A stretch of DNA of 16,513 nucleotides from Candidatus Agathobaculum merdigallinarum (lineage in GTDB: Bacteria; Bacillota; Clostridia; Oscillospirales; Butyricicoccaceae), in contig DXDO01000180.1 of NCBI GenBank assembly GCA_019115425.1, positions 1-16,513 of the forward strand. Direction: 5' to 3'. Of this stretch, positions 1-7,449 are shown piece after piece (position 1 is the stretch's first letter; the number at the start of each line of letters is the position of its first letter). The notes under the pieces are model-generated. The model saw nothing but the letters and a program-made list of their open reading frames with translations. It made no database searches and was not told the DNA's origin. Both the position numbers and the translations under genes were made by a program.

Positions 1-46
1 GTCCCAGCAGAATGGATAATGTTTTCGGATCCATCCCCTGCTCCAT
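1..46 (-). CDS. Possible 5' end of a gene leaving the window on the left
   Basis: On the minus strand an open frame begins at ATG 46 and a second in-frame ATG at 34, and it runs off the left edge. The readable residues are MEQGMDPKTLSILLG. The second ATG is preceded by GGAG with 6 nt spacing, so translation more likely begins with MDPKTLS. The AT-rich, promoter-like DNA to its right and the palindrome at 62-88 fit a gene start here. Too little is visible to name a product, and a chance open frame of this length is possible. Confidence 0.35.
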   Translation of the reverse strand, partial: MEQGMDPKTLSILLG

Positions 47-61
47 CGCCCGGGTTGCAAA

Positions 62-88
62 AGTATTTCTTAGTAGGTGCGAAATACT
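62..88. promoter_or_regulatory. Inverted repeat, candidate operator
   Basis: AGTATTTC at 62-69 and GAAATACT at 81-88 form a perfect 8-bp inverted repeat with an 11-nt spacer. It sits 16 bp before the possible minus-strand start at 46, in a stretch clearly richer in A+T than the surrounding coding DNA. On the minus strand TTGGGA and TATTTT, 18 nt apart, lie upstream of it as a weak promoter candidate. A dimeric repressor site is the natural reading, but I do not recognise the motif. Confidence 0.35.
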
Positions 89-241
89 CTGGGTTTATTC
101 AAAATACATTTACAGCCCATATTTTCCCAAAAAGCATTACAAATACCCTGTATTCATAAAAACGGCGGCAATGCGTATCTGCATTCCTACAGCCCCAAGA
201 ATGGGGTGGTTTTCTTCATTGCCGGCTGCGCCGAAAACGAA
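89..241. other. Intergenic DNA without a recognisable gene
   Basis: This AT-rich stretch separates the terminator of the lar/transporter operon from the possible gene at the left edge. Short open frames cross it on the plus strand, but they lack a convincing ribosome binding site and overlap the palindrome or the terminator, so I regard them as chance. A weak hairpin (CCCC, six bases, GGGG near 194-207) is the only other structure seen. Confidence 0.4.
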
Positions 242-279
242 AACGGCACGGAAGGCCCTCTGCGGTCTTCCGTGCCGTT
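242..279 (-). terminator. Strong bidirectional terminator after the lar/ABC transporter operon
   Basis: AACGGCACGGAAG at 242-254 pairs perfectly with CTTCCGTGCCGTT at 267-279 (13 bp), and a few inner pairs can extend the stem to a 6-nt loop. Read on the minus strand, the stem is followed by TTCGTTTTCGG; on the plus strand by GTTTTATC. It lies about 70 bp past the stop codon of the last ABC gene and is the likely end of the eight-gene transcript. Confidence 0.8.
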
Positions 280-299
280 GTTTTATCGAGCAATCTATG

Positions 300-341
300 G
301 CGATTCCGGACGCTGGTAAAAACCGGAATCGCGATCTTTTT
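300..341 (+). terminator. Second hairpin with a plus-strand T tract
   Basis: GCGATTCCGG at 300-309 and CCGGAATCGC at 323-332 form a perfect 10-bp stem with a 13-nt loop. The T tract (337-341) follows only on the plus strand. It could stop plus-strand transcripts from running antisense into the transporter operon, or protect the 3' end of the minus-strand mRNA. No plus-strand gene is seen to its left. Confidence 0.45.
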
Positions 342-351
342 CAAGCAACCC

Positions 352-972
352 CTAGGCGCTCTCCAGCGCCGCCAGGTTTTCCACACGGGTGCATACCCTT
401 TGCAGCAGCGCGCTGTCATGGCTGACCACCAGCAGCCCCAAATTTCTGCGCTCCGCCTCCTCAATCAGGAAATGCCAAAGCTGCGCCTGGGTCGCCAGAT
501 CGAGCATGGCGGATATCTCATCGCACAGCAGAAAGCGTGTCTCCGGATGCAGCGCGCGTGCGATGCAGAACCGCTGCAATTCCCCGCCGGACAGCTCGGC
601 GGGAAACCGCCCCATCCATGCTTTTTCGATGTGCAGCGCCTTTTCCAGCCGTTCCTCAACCCCACCTGCTTCAGCCAGCGTGTCCCCCAGCCGCAGCAAA
701 GGGTCTACTACGGTTTCCGGATGCTGCCACACCATCTGCACAGGGCACACGCCGCCGTATGCCCGAAGCGGCCTGCCGTCCAGCAGGATCTCGCCCCGCT
801 GCGGCTGCTCATATCCTGCCAACAGGCGGCACAGGGTGGTCTTTCCCGCGCCGCTGGGAGCCTGCAGCCCCAGCCGCTCGCCGGATTCCAGCGACAGGCT
901 GCACTCCCGCAGCACCGGTCTGTTCCGCTTACCCGCATAGCCAAAGGTTATCCTCCGCGCCTCCAGCTTCAC
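352..972 (-). CDS. ABC transporter ATP-binding protein, NikE/DppF type (likely nickel importer)
   Basis: This 206-residue ATPase is one of a pair that would drive import through the two permeases encoded upstream. Visible motifs are Walker A APSGAGKT at 38-45, Q-loop Gln83, signature LSGGE at 127-131, Walker B FLLCDE at 147-152 and the H-loop His185. It ends soon after the H-loop and lacks the C-terminal oligopeptide/nickel domain present in its partner, which makes it shorter than most family members. The start codon is GTG at 972; its GTGA overlaps the stop of the preceding ATPase, and GAGGAGG stands 7 nt before it, so the two genes are translationally coupled. Family assignment is firm. 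Nickel as substrate is inferred from the larEBC genes at the head of the operon; peptides or metal chelates remain possible. Confidence 0.88.
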   Translation of the reverse strand: MKLEARRITFGYAGKRNRPVLRECSLSLESGERLGLQAPSGAGKTTLCRLLAGYEQPQRGEILLDGRPLRAYGGVCPVQMVWQHPETVVDPLLRLGDTLAEAGGVEERLEKALHIEKAWMGRFPAELSGGELQRFCIARALHPETRFLLCDEISAMLDLATQAQLWHFLIEEAERRNLGLLVVSHDSALLQRVCTRVENLAALESA

Positions 973-1913
973 TGCAATTCCTCCTCTGCTTCAGGATGCA
1001 GGCACCTCACCATCCCGCCGCGCAGCGGACGCAGCGGGATGGTCTCCGCCGCGCCGCAGTCTGGGCGGCGGTTTGCACACTGACCGGCAAAAGGGCAGCC
1101 TGTCAGCGCCATATCGGGATACGGCTGGCTGCCCGCCAGCGATACAAAGCCGTTTTGGGGAACCGCGTTCCACAACGCCTTGGTGAAGGGATGCCGCAGC
1201 CGCGCAGGGTGTGCAAAATCCTGTGCATCCGCTTCCTCCATGGTTTGACCGGCGTAAAACACCGTAACGCGGTCCGCGATCGTCAGCGCAAGCTCCAGAT
1301 CGTGCGTGATCAGCAGCACGCCCGCGCCCTCTCCGGCAAGCTCCTTGAAATGCCCCAGAATACGCGCCGCCGCGCGGGCGTCCAGCCCGGGGATCGGCTC
1401 GTCCGCAATGATGAGCTGGGGCTGCTCGATAACTACGGACGCGATCAGCACCCGCCGCGCCATGCCGCCGGATAACTCAAACGGATAGAGATCTTCGGTC
1501 TCCGGCCCCAGGCCGTACCGCGCGAGCGCGGCGCGGCAGCGCGCCTTTGTTTGCGCATCTCTGCGCCCCCTGCACAGCTGCGCGCCGACCTTCATCAGCG
1601 GGTCGAGGTAGGTCACGCCCTGCGGCACCAGCGCGATTTCCTTCCCGCGCAGTTTCTCGGCGCGGGACGCGGTCAGCGGCGTACCCTCGTATAAAATTTC
1701 GCCCTCCATGTGGCTGTTGTACGGCAGAAGCCCCAGAATCCCGTGCGCCAGCAGGCTCTTTCCCGAACCGCTGGCACCCACGACCGCCACCACTTCCCCC
1801 TGCCGGATGGACAAGGACAGGTCCTGGATGACGGGCAGCTTTGTCTGCCGCAGGCCGCCGCTGTATTGGGTAAATGATATCGACAGTCCCTTGATCTGCA
1901 AAATCGGTTCCAT
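969..1913 (-). CDS. ABC transporter ATP-binding protein, NikD/DppD type (likely nickel importer)
   Basis: The 314-residue protein has Walker A GASGSGKS at 46-53, Q-loop Gln98, signature LSGGM at 148-152, Walker B LIIADE at 167-172 and H-loop His204. The C-terminal tail carries four cysteines (273, 279, 286, 304) in the spacing of the oligopeptide/dipeptide transporter C-terminal domain, which in related DppD proteins holds an iron-sulfur cluster. I chose ATG 1913 (MEPILQ) because AAGGAGG lies 5 nt upstream. An in-frame ATG at 1931 has no ribosome binding site. With this start the gene begins 10 nt after the upstream permease stop. Together with the following ATPase it should form the cytoplasmic motor of the importer. 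Confidence 0.88.
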   Translation of the reverse strand: MEPILQIKGLSISFTQYSGGLRQTKLPVIQDLSLSIRQGEVVAVVGASGSGKSLLAHGILGLLPYNSHMEGEILYEGTPLTASRAEKLRGKEIALVPQGVTYLDPLMKVGAQLCRGRRDAQTKARCRAALARYGLGPETEDLYPFELSGGMARRVLIASVVIEQPQLIIADEPIPGLDARAAARILGHFKELAGEGAGVLLITHDLELALTIADRVTVFYAGQTMEEADAQDFAHPARLRHPFTKALWNAVPQNGFVSLAGSQPYPDMALTGCPFAGQCANRRPDCGAAETIPLRPLRGGMVRCLHPEAEEELQ

Positions 1914-1923
1914 CGTGTCCTCC

Positions 1924-2748
1924 TTATTCATGCACGCTGGCGGGGTCCAGCAGGCGGCGCAGCCGCTCTCCCGACACCGCGAACAGCATGACCGCCAGAA
2001 TCAGCATAAGCCCTGGGAACAGCGCCAGCCACCACCGGCCGGTCGTCAAATACTGCATACTCTCGGACAAAATCACGCCAATCGCGGGCTGCTCTGAGGG
2101 CAGGCCGAAACCCAGAAAGGTCACGCTGGCCTCGTGCAGAATGGCGTGCGGGAACAGCAGGATCAGTCCGGTCAGAAACTGTGGCAGCAGATGCGGAAGC
2201 AGGTGATTGCGCACGATCCGTCCCTTTGACACACCGAGCTTTTGCGCCGCAAGGATATATGGCGCCTGCCGAAGCTGTATCACCTCACCGCGGATGACGC
2301 GCGCAAGGCCGGTCCAGTGGCTAAGCGCCACGCCTGCCACCACGCCGGTAAAGCCCCGTCCGCACGCGATGGAGATCAGCATGACCAGCAGGATATGCGG
2401 AATGCCCATGACCAAATCAATGCACCAGGAAACCGCCGCGTCCACTTTACGGCCGAGCGTCGCCGAAGCAATGCCGAGCGCCAGCGCGATCAGCGCGCTG
2501 ACCGCGGCGGTCAACAGGCCGATGCGGATGCTGAGCGACAGGCCCGCCAGCGTGCGCGCGAGCATATCCCGCCCCATCCAGTCCGTGCCGAAGGGGTATT
2601 CCGGACAGGGCATGCGGTTTGTCTGCGAAAAGTCGGTTTGCATTGCGCGCGGCTCAAGCAGAATGCCCGCCACCGTCACCGCCGCGAGCAGAACAGCCGC
2701 GCCAATCAGCAGGAGCACCATGCCCTGCCGCCGGTTCAACCGTTTCAT
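1924..2748 (-). CDS. ABC transporter permease, NikC/DppC type
   Basis: This 274-residue inner-membrane permease has one N-terminal membrane helix (about 9-31), a short external loop with the family sequence FGTDWMGRDM (about 53-62), then the five-helix binding-protein-dependent permease domain. The cytoplasmic coupling loop (EAA loop) shows as the AAQKLGVSKGRIVRNHLLPH stretch, and LGFGLPSEQPAIGVIL is the usual C-terminal signature. Its ATG overlaps the TGA of the preceding permease by 4 nt (ATGA), showing translational coupling in a heterodimeric channel. Length and motifs are normal for the family. The substrate is not readable from the permease itself; nickel is inferred from the operon. 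Confidence 0.88.
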   Translation of the reverse strand: MKRLNRRQGMVLLLIGAAVLLAAVTVAGILLEPRAMQTDFSQTNRMPCPEYPFGTDWMGRDMLARTLAGLSLSIRIGLLTAAVSALIALALGIASATLGRKVDAAVSWCIDLVMGIPHILLVMLISIACGRGFTGVVAGVALSHWTGLARVIRGEVIQLRQAPYILAAQKLGVSKGRIVRNHLLPHLLPQFLTGLILLFPHAILHEASVTFLGFGLPSEQPAIGVILSESMQYLTTGRWWLALFPGLMLILAVMLFAVSGERLRRLLDPASVHE

Positions 2749-3737
2749 CCGCGCGCCGCCCCCCTCCGGATGCGCGGATCAACCGCGCCGTACAGCAGGT
2801 CGGCGATCAAATTGCCGCCGAACACGATGGCAGAGGTGATGAGCGTGATCCCGAGCAGCAGCGGCAGGTCGCTGCCAAGCCCGGCGGTCACCGCCGCCTG
2901 CCCCAGCCCCGGGTAGGAAAACACCTGCTCTACGAGCACCGACCCGCCGATGATCTCGCTGATCGATCCAAACTGCAGGGTGATCGCGGGCAGGGCGACA
3001 TTTCGCAGCCCATGCCGCAGGGCGATCGCAAGGCCGGATTCGCCCCGCGCGCGGGCGAACAGAACGTAGTCGCTTTCCAGCACGTCCACCATCTTCTCGC
3101 GGGTGTGCAGGGCGATGTTCGCCACGCCCGTGATGCTGAGCGTCAGCGCGGGCAGGACGGCATGATACAGCCGGTCCGCGATGCCGACGCTCGCCGCATC
3201 CATGCCGATGGGCACGGACAGCCCGATCGGGAACCAGCCCAGCCAGACCGAAAACACCATCAGCAGCAGCAGCGCCAGCCAGAACGTCGGGGTGCTGGAA
3301 ATCACAAAGCAGTAGCCGCGCACCAGCTTGTCCGGCCATCTGCCCCGCCAGTATCCGGCCGCCACGCCGAGCGCCGTGCCCAGCACGCCCGAAATCACCC
3401 ATGCCGCGAGCAGCAGCCACAGCGAGCTTTGCAGCCGCTCCGCGATGATGTCGAGCACCGGCCGGCGGTACAGGAGCGACACGCCGAAGTCGCCGTGCAG
3501 CACGCTCCCCAGCCAGCCGAGGTAGCGCTCGACCGGCGGGGTGTCCACACCCCAGTAGGCCTCGAGCTGCGCCACCTGCTCCTCGCTCATCGAGCCGAGC
3601 GCGACCTGCCCCACGTTGGTTTGCAGCGGGTCGAGCGGCGACGCGGCCATGAGTGCAAAGGTCACGATGCTCACCCCGAGCAGCAATAGCGCCATACGCA
3701 GCAGCTTTTTCGCCGCAAATTGCAGGCGGTGCTTCAT
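2745..3737 (-). CDS. ABC transporter permease, NikB/DppB type
   Basis: The 330-residue permease starts with a membrane helix at about 13-31, followed by an external region with LEAYWGVDTPPVERY and GDFGVSLLYRRPV, both typical of the NikB/DppB/OppB group, and then five further helices. The EAA coupling loop is seen around FARARGESGLAIALRHGLRN, followed by the GGSVLVEQVFSYPGLG segment common to the group. ATG 3737 has AAAGGA 9 nt upstream and lies 30 bp after the stop of the binding-protein gene. The overlap with the next permease gene and the five-gene order (binding protein, B, C, D, E) are those of nik and dpp operons. Confidence 0.88.
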   Translation of the reverse strand: MKHRLQFAAKKLLRMALLLLGVSIVTFALMAASPLDPLQTNVGQVALGSMSEEQVAQLEAYWGVDTPPVERYLGWLGSVLHGDFGVSLLYRRPVLDIIAERLQSSLWLLLAAWVISGVLGTALGVAAGYWRGRWPDKLVRGYCFVISSTPTFWLALLLLMVFSVWLGWFPIGLSVPIGMDAASVGIADRLYHAVLPALTLSITGVANIALHTREKMVDVLESDYVLFARARGESGLAIALRHGLRNVALPAITLQFGSISEIIGGSVLVEQVFSYPGLGQAAVTAGLGSDLPLLLGITLITSAIVFGGNLIADLLYGAVDPRIRRGAARG

Positions 3738-3767
3738 GCGTTTCCGTCCTTTCCCCTCAAAATCACA

Positions 3768-5399
3768 TTATGACCAGCTCCACTGGTCCACATTGTTGAC
3801 GATCGACCAGCCGTGCCCGTGCGGATGGATCTTTTGCTCGGCGATCTGCAAGCCGTCGCGCACCCAGTACAGGTGGCTGACGTTGACCAGCCACACCCAC
3901 GGGATGTCCCCGTCCTGCGTCACGCCGGTCGTGCCGTCCCACTGCGCTTTGCGCCACAACTCATAGGACTGCTCGAGGTCGGCGCTTGCCAGCGCCTCGT
4001 CCATGTATGCATCCACCACAGGATTGGAATAGGGCGAATACTGGGCGGAGCTGGTTTCCCCGATGGTGTGGTAGATGTTATACAGCTCCATCGGCGTATG
4101 CGCGCCCCAGCCCCACAGGAGCGGCTCGGACAGCGCGCGGTCATAGGCCGTGTCCCAGCCCACGCCCTCGATCGTGCAGGCGATGCCCAGTTCGCCCAGC
4201 TGGTTTGCCAGATCGGCGGCGAGCGCCTGCCGCACCGAGTCGCCGTTGGAGTAGAGCAGGTTCAGCTCGGCGCGCACGCCGTCTTTCATGCGCACACCGT
4301 CCTCCCCCAGAGTCCAGCCCGCTTCGTCCAGCAGGGCCGCCGCCGCTTCGGGGTCATATTCCACCTCGGAGGCCTCGTTATACCACGGAAGCTGGTCGCA
4401 GATGCTGTACGCAGGCGTGCCGTAGCCGTTCAGCACATGATCGATCATCTCCTGCCGGTCGATGCCGATATTGATGGCGCGGCGCACGCGCACGTCAGCG
4501 GTAAAGTCGTTGCCGACCGCGCGGCCTTCGCGATCCGTACCCGCCGGAACGGCGGGTAAATTGATGCCGCGGTTGTCCACGCTGTCATAGGCGGCAAGGC
4601 TGTAACCCTCGACTGTCTCGCCGGAATACGTGGCCGAGGTATAGGCCACGTCCACCTGCCCCGCCTGCGCCGCGAGGAAGGCTGCGTCCTCCTCCATGAA
4701 CAGAATGATGACGCGCTGCATCTTAGGCTGCTCCCCGTAGTAGTTCGGGTTTGCCGTCAGGATGACCTGCTGGCCGCGGTCCCACTGCTCGAGCATATAC
4801 CGTCCGGAGCCGACCGGATGGATGCCGTAAGTCGCGCTGTCGTAAGCGTGCTCGGGCACGATGCCCACGACTGCCATCGTGTACGGCCAGATGGAGAACG
4901 GCCGCGTCATATGAAACACCACCGTGGTATCGTCCGTGGCCTCCGCGCGATCCAGCATGGTGAAATCGTTGACCGAGCTGGTCTGTTTGACCGTGTTGTA
5001 GGTGAACGCCACGTTCTCCGCTGTCAGCTGCTCGCCGTCGGTGAAATATGCGTCGTCCCGGATGGTCACCGTCCATGTCAGACCGTCCTCGCTGACCGAA
5101 TAGTCCGTTGCAAGATCATAGCCGATGGTCAGATCGGTGTTTGTGACCGTGAGCGTGGACTGGATGAGCGGCTCGTGTACATGCTCGCCCGCCCCCCAGC
5201 CGAACGCAGGATCAAAGCCCGCCTCCGGCTCCGAGGTCGGCCCCATTGCCACAACGACGGTATCGGTCTGCGCTGCGGACTGCTCCTGCGCATTTTGCGC
5301 ATCCGCACCTCCGCTGCAGCCCGTAAGCGCGCTCACAGCCATGGCCGCACACAGCAGCAGAGCGCCCCACCACTTTCCTTTTCGCGCGAAATCAGCCAT
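3768..5399 (-). CDS. Lipoprotein substrate-binding protein, NikA/DppA type (SBP_bac_5), likely nickel or nickel-chelate binding
   Basis: The 543-residue protein is the extracellular receptor of the importer. It starts with a lipoprotein signal peptide (lipobox ALTGC, Cys28) and a Gly/Ala/Gln-rich linker, followed by the full family-5 binding-protein fold (for example the ADVRVRRAINIGIDRQEMI stretch). I chose ATG 5399, which overlaps the end of larC by 8 nt and has GAGGAG 10 nt upstream; a TTG at 5417 is a poorer alternative. Two features hint at metal binding: His73-Val-His75 near the start of the mature domain and HPHGHGW at 525-531 near the C-terminus. The position directly after larC supports nickel uptake for cofactor synthesis. 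The role as a nickel receptor is inference; a peptide-binding role cannot be excluded from sequence alone. Confidence 0.85.
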   Translation of the reverse strand: MADFARKGKWWGALLLCAAMAVSALTGCSGGADAQNAQEQSAAQTDTVVVAMGPTSEPEAGFDPAFGWGAGEHVHEPLIQSTLTVTNTDLTIGYDLATDYSVSEDGLTWTVTIRDDAYFTDGEQLTAENVAFTYNTVKQTSSVNDFTMLDRAEATDDTTVVFHMTRPFSIWPYTMAVVGIVPEHAYDSATYGIHPVGSGRYMLEQWDRGQQVILTANPNYYGEQPKMQRVIILFMEEDAAFLAAQAGQVDVAYTSATYSGETVEGYSLAAYDSVDNRGINLPAVPAGTDREGRAVGNDFTADVRVRRAINIGIDRQEMIDHVLNGYGTPAYSICDQLPWYNEASEVEYDPEAAAALLDEAGWTLGEDGVRMKDGVRAELNLLYSNGDSVRQALAADLANQLGELGIACTIEGVGWDTAYDRALSEPLLWGWGAHTPMELYNIYHTIGETSSAQYSPYSNPVVDAYMDEALASADLEQSYELWRKAQWDGTTGVTQDGDIPWVWLVNVSHLYWVRDGLQIAEQKIHPHGHGWSIVNNVDQWSWS

Positions 5400-6675
5400 T
5401 GCGCTCGATCTCCTCAATCACGCGCTGATACGAAACGCCGTGCTTTTCTGCAATCGCCGCAACGTCCGCATATTCCGGCTTGACATGGGTCACGCCGAAG
5501 CCGGATGCGCGCTTGATCCGCACCTCGCCCCACTGCGTCTGCACCTTGCTGAACGAAGGCTCCAGATAATACTTGCCGCAGCGCCGCACGCGCAGGCCGT
5601 TGGTGGTGGTTTCTGCCAAAATGTGCCACGCCATGTCCGCTTGCTTATCCGGCGCGCACAGCACGGTCAGCACATGGCCGGGGCGGCCCTTTTTCATCGT
5701 GCCCGGCGTGGTATACACGTCCAGCGCGCCCTGTTTCAACAGGCGGGAGCACGCAAAAGCCAACGCTTCCGGCGTCATGTCGTCGATATTGCAGGTAAGC
5801 TCGATGATTTCGCCGTTCTCTTGTGCTGTGCTCTCGCCGAGGAAGGCGCGCACGCAGTTGGCCTGTTCAAATTCCTTGGTGCCGATGCCGATGCCCACGC
5901 CCCGCGTGCGCATCACCGGCATGGAGCCGAAGCTGTCCGCGAAATGAGCGAGCAGCGCGGCGCCGGTCGGGGTACACAATTCGCCCTGCACCGCCCCGCC
6001 GTATACCGGCACGCCTTCCAGCAGGTTCGCGGTCGCCGGCGCGGGCACAGGCATCACGCCGTGCGCGCAGCGCACCGTCCCGCTGCCCACATGGATGGGC
6101 GAGACAATAACCCGCTCGGGTGCGAGCAGATGCATCGCATAGCATACGCCGGTCACGTCCGCGACCGCATCCAGCGCGCCGACCTCATGGTAATGCACGT
6201 CGCCCACTGGGCAGCCGTGCGCCTTGGCTTCCGCCTGCGCGATCGCGTCGTACACCGCGCGGGCGTGCGCCCGCACTTCCTCGGGCAGCGTCAGTCCGTC
6301 AATGATCTTCCCAATATGCCCCGGGGTCGCGTGATGATGGTGGTGATGGGTATGGTCATGATGATGCTCGTGTTCATGATCGTGGGCATACTCATGTTCA
6401 TGCTCATGATCGTGTTCATGCCCATGTTCATGCTCATGCCCGTGATGATGGTCATGATCCGGCTCATGCTCCTCCTCGCCGTGCACCGTGACCGCCATAT
6501 GCGTGCCCGCGATGCCGCAGGTCGCGGCCTGCTTTGCTTCCAGCCGCACCCCCGGCAGGCCGAGGCTGTTCATGGTATCCAGAAAGCCCTGTTTGTCCTC
6601 CAGCAGCTCATACAGCGCGCTCATCAGCATATCGCCCGCCGCACCCATATTGCATTCGATATAAAGCGTTTTCAT
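5392..6675 (-). CDS. larC: Nickel-pincer cofactor biosynthesis protein LarC (nickel insertion cyclometallase)
   Basis: LarC inserts nickel into the sulfur-charged pyridinium mononucleotide in a CTP-dependent reaction, the last step of nickel-pincer nucleotide synthesis. The 427-residue protein opens with the family signature LYIECNMGAAGDM (4-16), continues after a His-rich insertion (65-115) with TPGHIGKIIDGL and DVHYHEVGALDAVADVTG, and keeps the C-terminal half (HVLTVLCAPD, GVRIKRASG-like VRIKRASGFG). In Lactiplantibacillus plantarum larC is split and made by a frameshift; here it is one uninterrupted frame. ATG 6675 overlaps the larB stop as ATGA and has GGAGG about 7 nt upstream. The frame stays open further upstream to 6921, but that extension lies inside larB and is not expected to be translated. 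The His-rich stretch may hold nickel. Confidence 0.93.
   Translation of the reverse strand: MKTLYIECNMGAAGDMLMSALYELLEDKQGFLDTMNSLGLPGVRLEAKQAATCGIAGTHMAVTVHGEEEHEPDHDHHHGHEHEHGHEHDHEHEHEYAHDHEHEHHHDHTHHHHHHATPGHIGKIIDGLTLPEEVRAHARAVYDAIAQAEAKAHGCPVGDVHYHEVGALDAVADVTGVCYAMHLLAPERVIVSPIHVGSGTVRCAHGVMPVPAPATANLLEGVPVYGGAVQGELCTPTGAALLAHFADSFGSMPVMRTRGVGIGIGTKEFEQANCVRAFLGESTAQENGEIIELTCNIDDMTPEALAFACSRLLKQGALDVYTTPGTMKKGRPGHVLTVLCAPDKQADMAWHILAETTTNGLRVRRCGKYYLEPSFSKVQTQWGEVRIKRASGFGVTHVKPEYADVAAIAEKHGVSYQRVIEEIERNG
6349..6438 (-). repeat. Three tandem 30-bp units encoding His-rich decapeptides inside larC
   Basis: LarC residues 80-89 (HEHEHGHEHD), 90-99 (HEHEHEYAHD) and 100-109 (HEHEHHHDHT) are three imperfect copies of a ten-residue unit. 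At DNA level the 16-mer CATGTTCATGCTCATG occurs on the plus strand at 6393-6408 and again at 6423-6438, a period of exactly 30 bp. The pattern suggests growth of the His-rich region by in-frame duplication or slippage, and its length may vary between strains. Confidence 0.8.
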
Positions 6676-7439
6676 CGTTCTTCCTCCAAGCCCTCCATCT
6701 GGTTGATCATACTCGCGAGATACCCCGCTCCGAAGCCGTTGTCGATATTCACCACACTGCACCCGGAGGCGCAGGAATTGAGCATGCTCAGCAGGGCGGA
6801 CAGGCCGCCGAAACTCGCGCCGTAGCCCACGCTGGTCGGCACAGCAACCACCGGACAATCCACCAGCCCGCCGATGACCGAGGCCAGCGCGCCTTCCATG
6901 CCCGCGACCGCCACAACGCACCGCGCGCGCATCAGCACGTCCAGATTGGACAGCAGACGGTGCAGCCCCGCCACGCCTACGTCATACAGCCGCGTGACCC
7001 GGTTGCCCATCATCTCAGCGGTGAGGGCGGCCTCCTCCGCCACCGCCATGTCGCTCGTGCCGCCGGTAGCGACCACGATGCTGCCGCGCTGCGCACGCTC
7101 ACCCGGATAGGCAATGCCCAGCCTGGGAAGCGGGTGATAGGTCATTGGAATGGATGCGGCGACCGCATCCGCCGTCTCCTGGCCGATCCGCGTAATCAGA
7201 ATGTTACGGCAGCCGCGCGCGCCCATGGCGGCGGCGATCCCTGCGATCTGGTCAGGCGTTTTGCCAGCGCCGTAAATCACCTCCGCCGCGCCCTGCCGCA
7301 CGCTGCGGTGGAAATCCACCTTGGCGTAGCCCAGATCTTCAAAAGGCGCTTCTTTCAGCTGAAGCAGCGCCTCCTCGGGCGTGACCGCGCCGTCCGCCAC
7401 ACCGCGCAGCAGGCGAAGAATATCCTGCTTGTTATCCAT
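6672..7439 (-). CDS. larB: Nickel-pincer cofactor biosynthesis protein LarB (NaAD carboxylase/hydrolase)
   Basis: LarB carboxylates the pyridinium ring of nicotinic acid adenine dinucleotide and cleaves the phosphoanhydride to give pyridinium-3,5-dicarboxylate mononucleotide, the substrate of LarE. The 255-residue protein has an N-terminal LarB-specific part and a C-terminal PurE-like (AIR carboxylase) fold with ATGGTSDMAVAEEAALTAE (124-142), DVGVAGLHRLL (153-163), VAGMEGALASVIGG (178-191) and PTSVGYGASFGG (201-212). Cys223 in the NSCASG motif matches the catalytic cysteine of characterised LarB. ATG 7439 follows the larE stop by 10 nt, and the larE TAA is part of TAAGGAGG, its ribosome binding site with 6 nt spacing. 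The open frame further upstream lies inside larE and is a shadow. Confidence 0.94.
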   Translation of the reverse strand: MDNKQDILRLLRGVADGAVTPEEALLQLKEAPFEDLGYAKVDFHRSVRQGAAEVIYGAGKTPDQIAGIAAAMGARGCRNILITRIGQETADAVAASIPMTYHPLPRLGIAYPGERAQRGSIVVATGGTSDMAVAEEAALTAEMMGNRVTRLYDVGVAGLHRLLSNLDVLMRARCVVAVAGMEGALASVIGGLVDCPVVAVPTSVGYGASFGGLSALLSMLNSCASGCSVVNIDNGFGAGYLASMINQMEGLEEER

Positions 7440-7449
7440 AGCTTCCTCC

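Noticed and set aside
537..1475. Plus-strand open frame of 312 codons opposite the two ATPase genes
   Set aside because: Antisense to two ATPases with complete motifs; the translation is low-complexity Ala/Arg/Pro.
2619..3689. Plus-strand open frame of 356 codons opposite the permease gene
   Set aside because: Arg/Gln/His-rich translation, antisense to a clear NikB-type permease, no family pattern. GC-rich genes often leave such open frames.
6331..6483. CRISPR-like or non-coding repeat array
   Set aside because: The repetitive DNA is the in-frame His-rich coding region of larC; there are no unique spacers.
5125..6825. Long plus-strand open frame (566 codons) opposite larC and the binding-protein gene
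   Set aside because: It is antisense to two well-recognised genes. Its composition (His/Arg/Ala rich, with Met repeats from the His-rich region read backwards) and lack of a ribosome binding site mark it as a shadow.
6675..6921. N-terminal extension of larC by 82 codons
   Set aside because: It lies entirely inside larB and reads as Arg/Gly-rich out-of-frame sequence; the LarC signature begins at MKTLYIEC with a ribosome binding site and an ATGA overlap.
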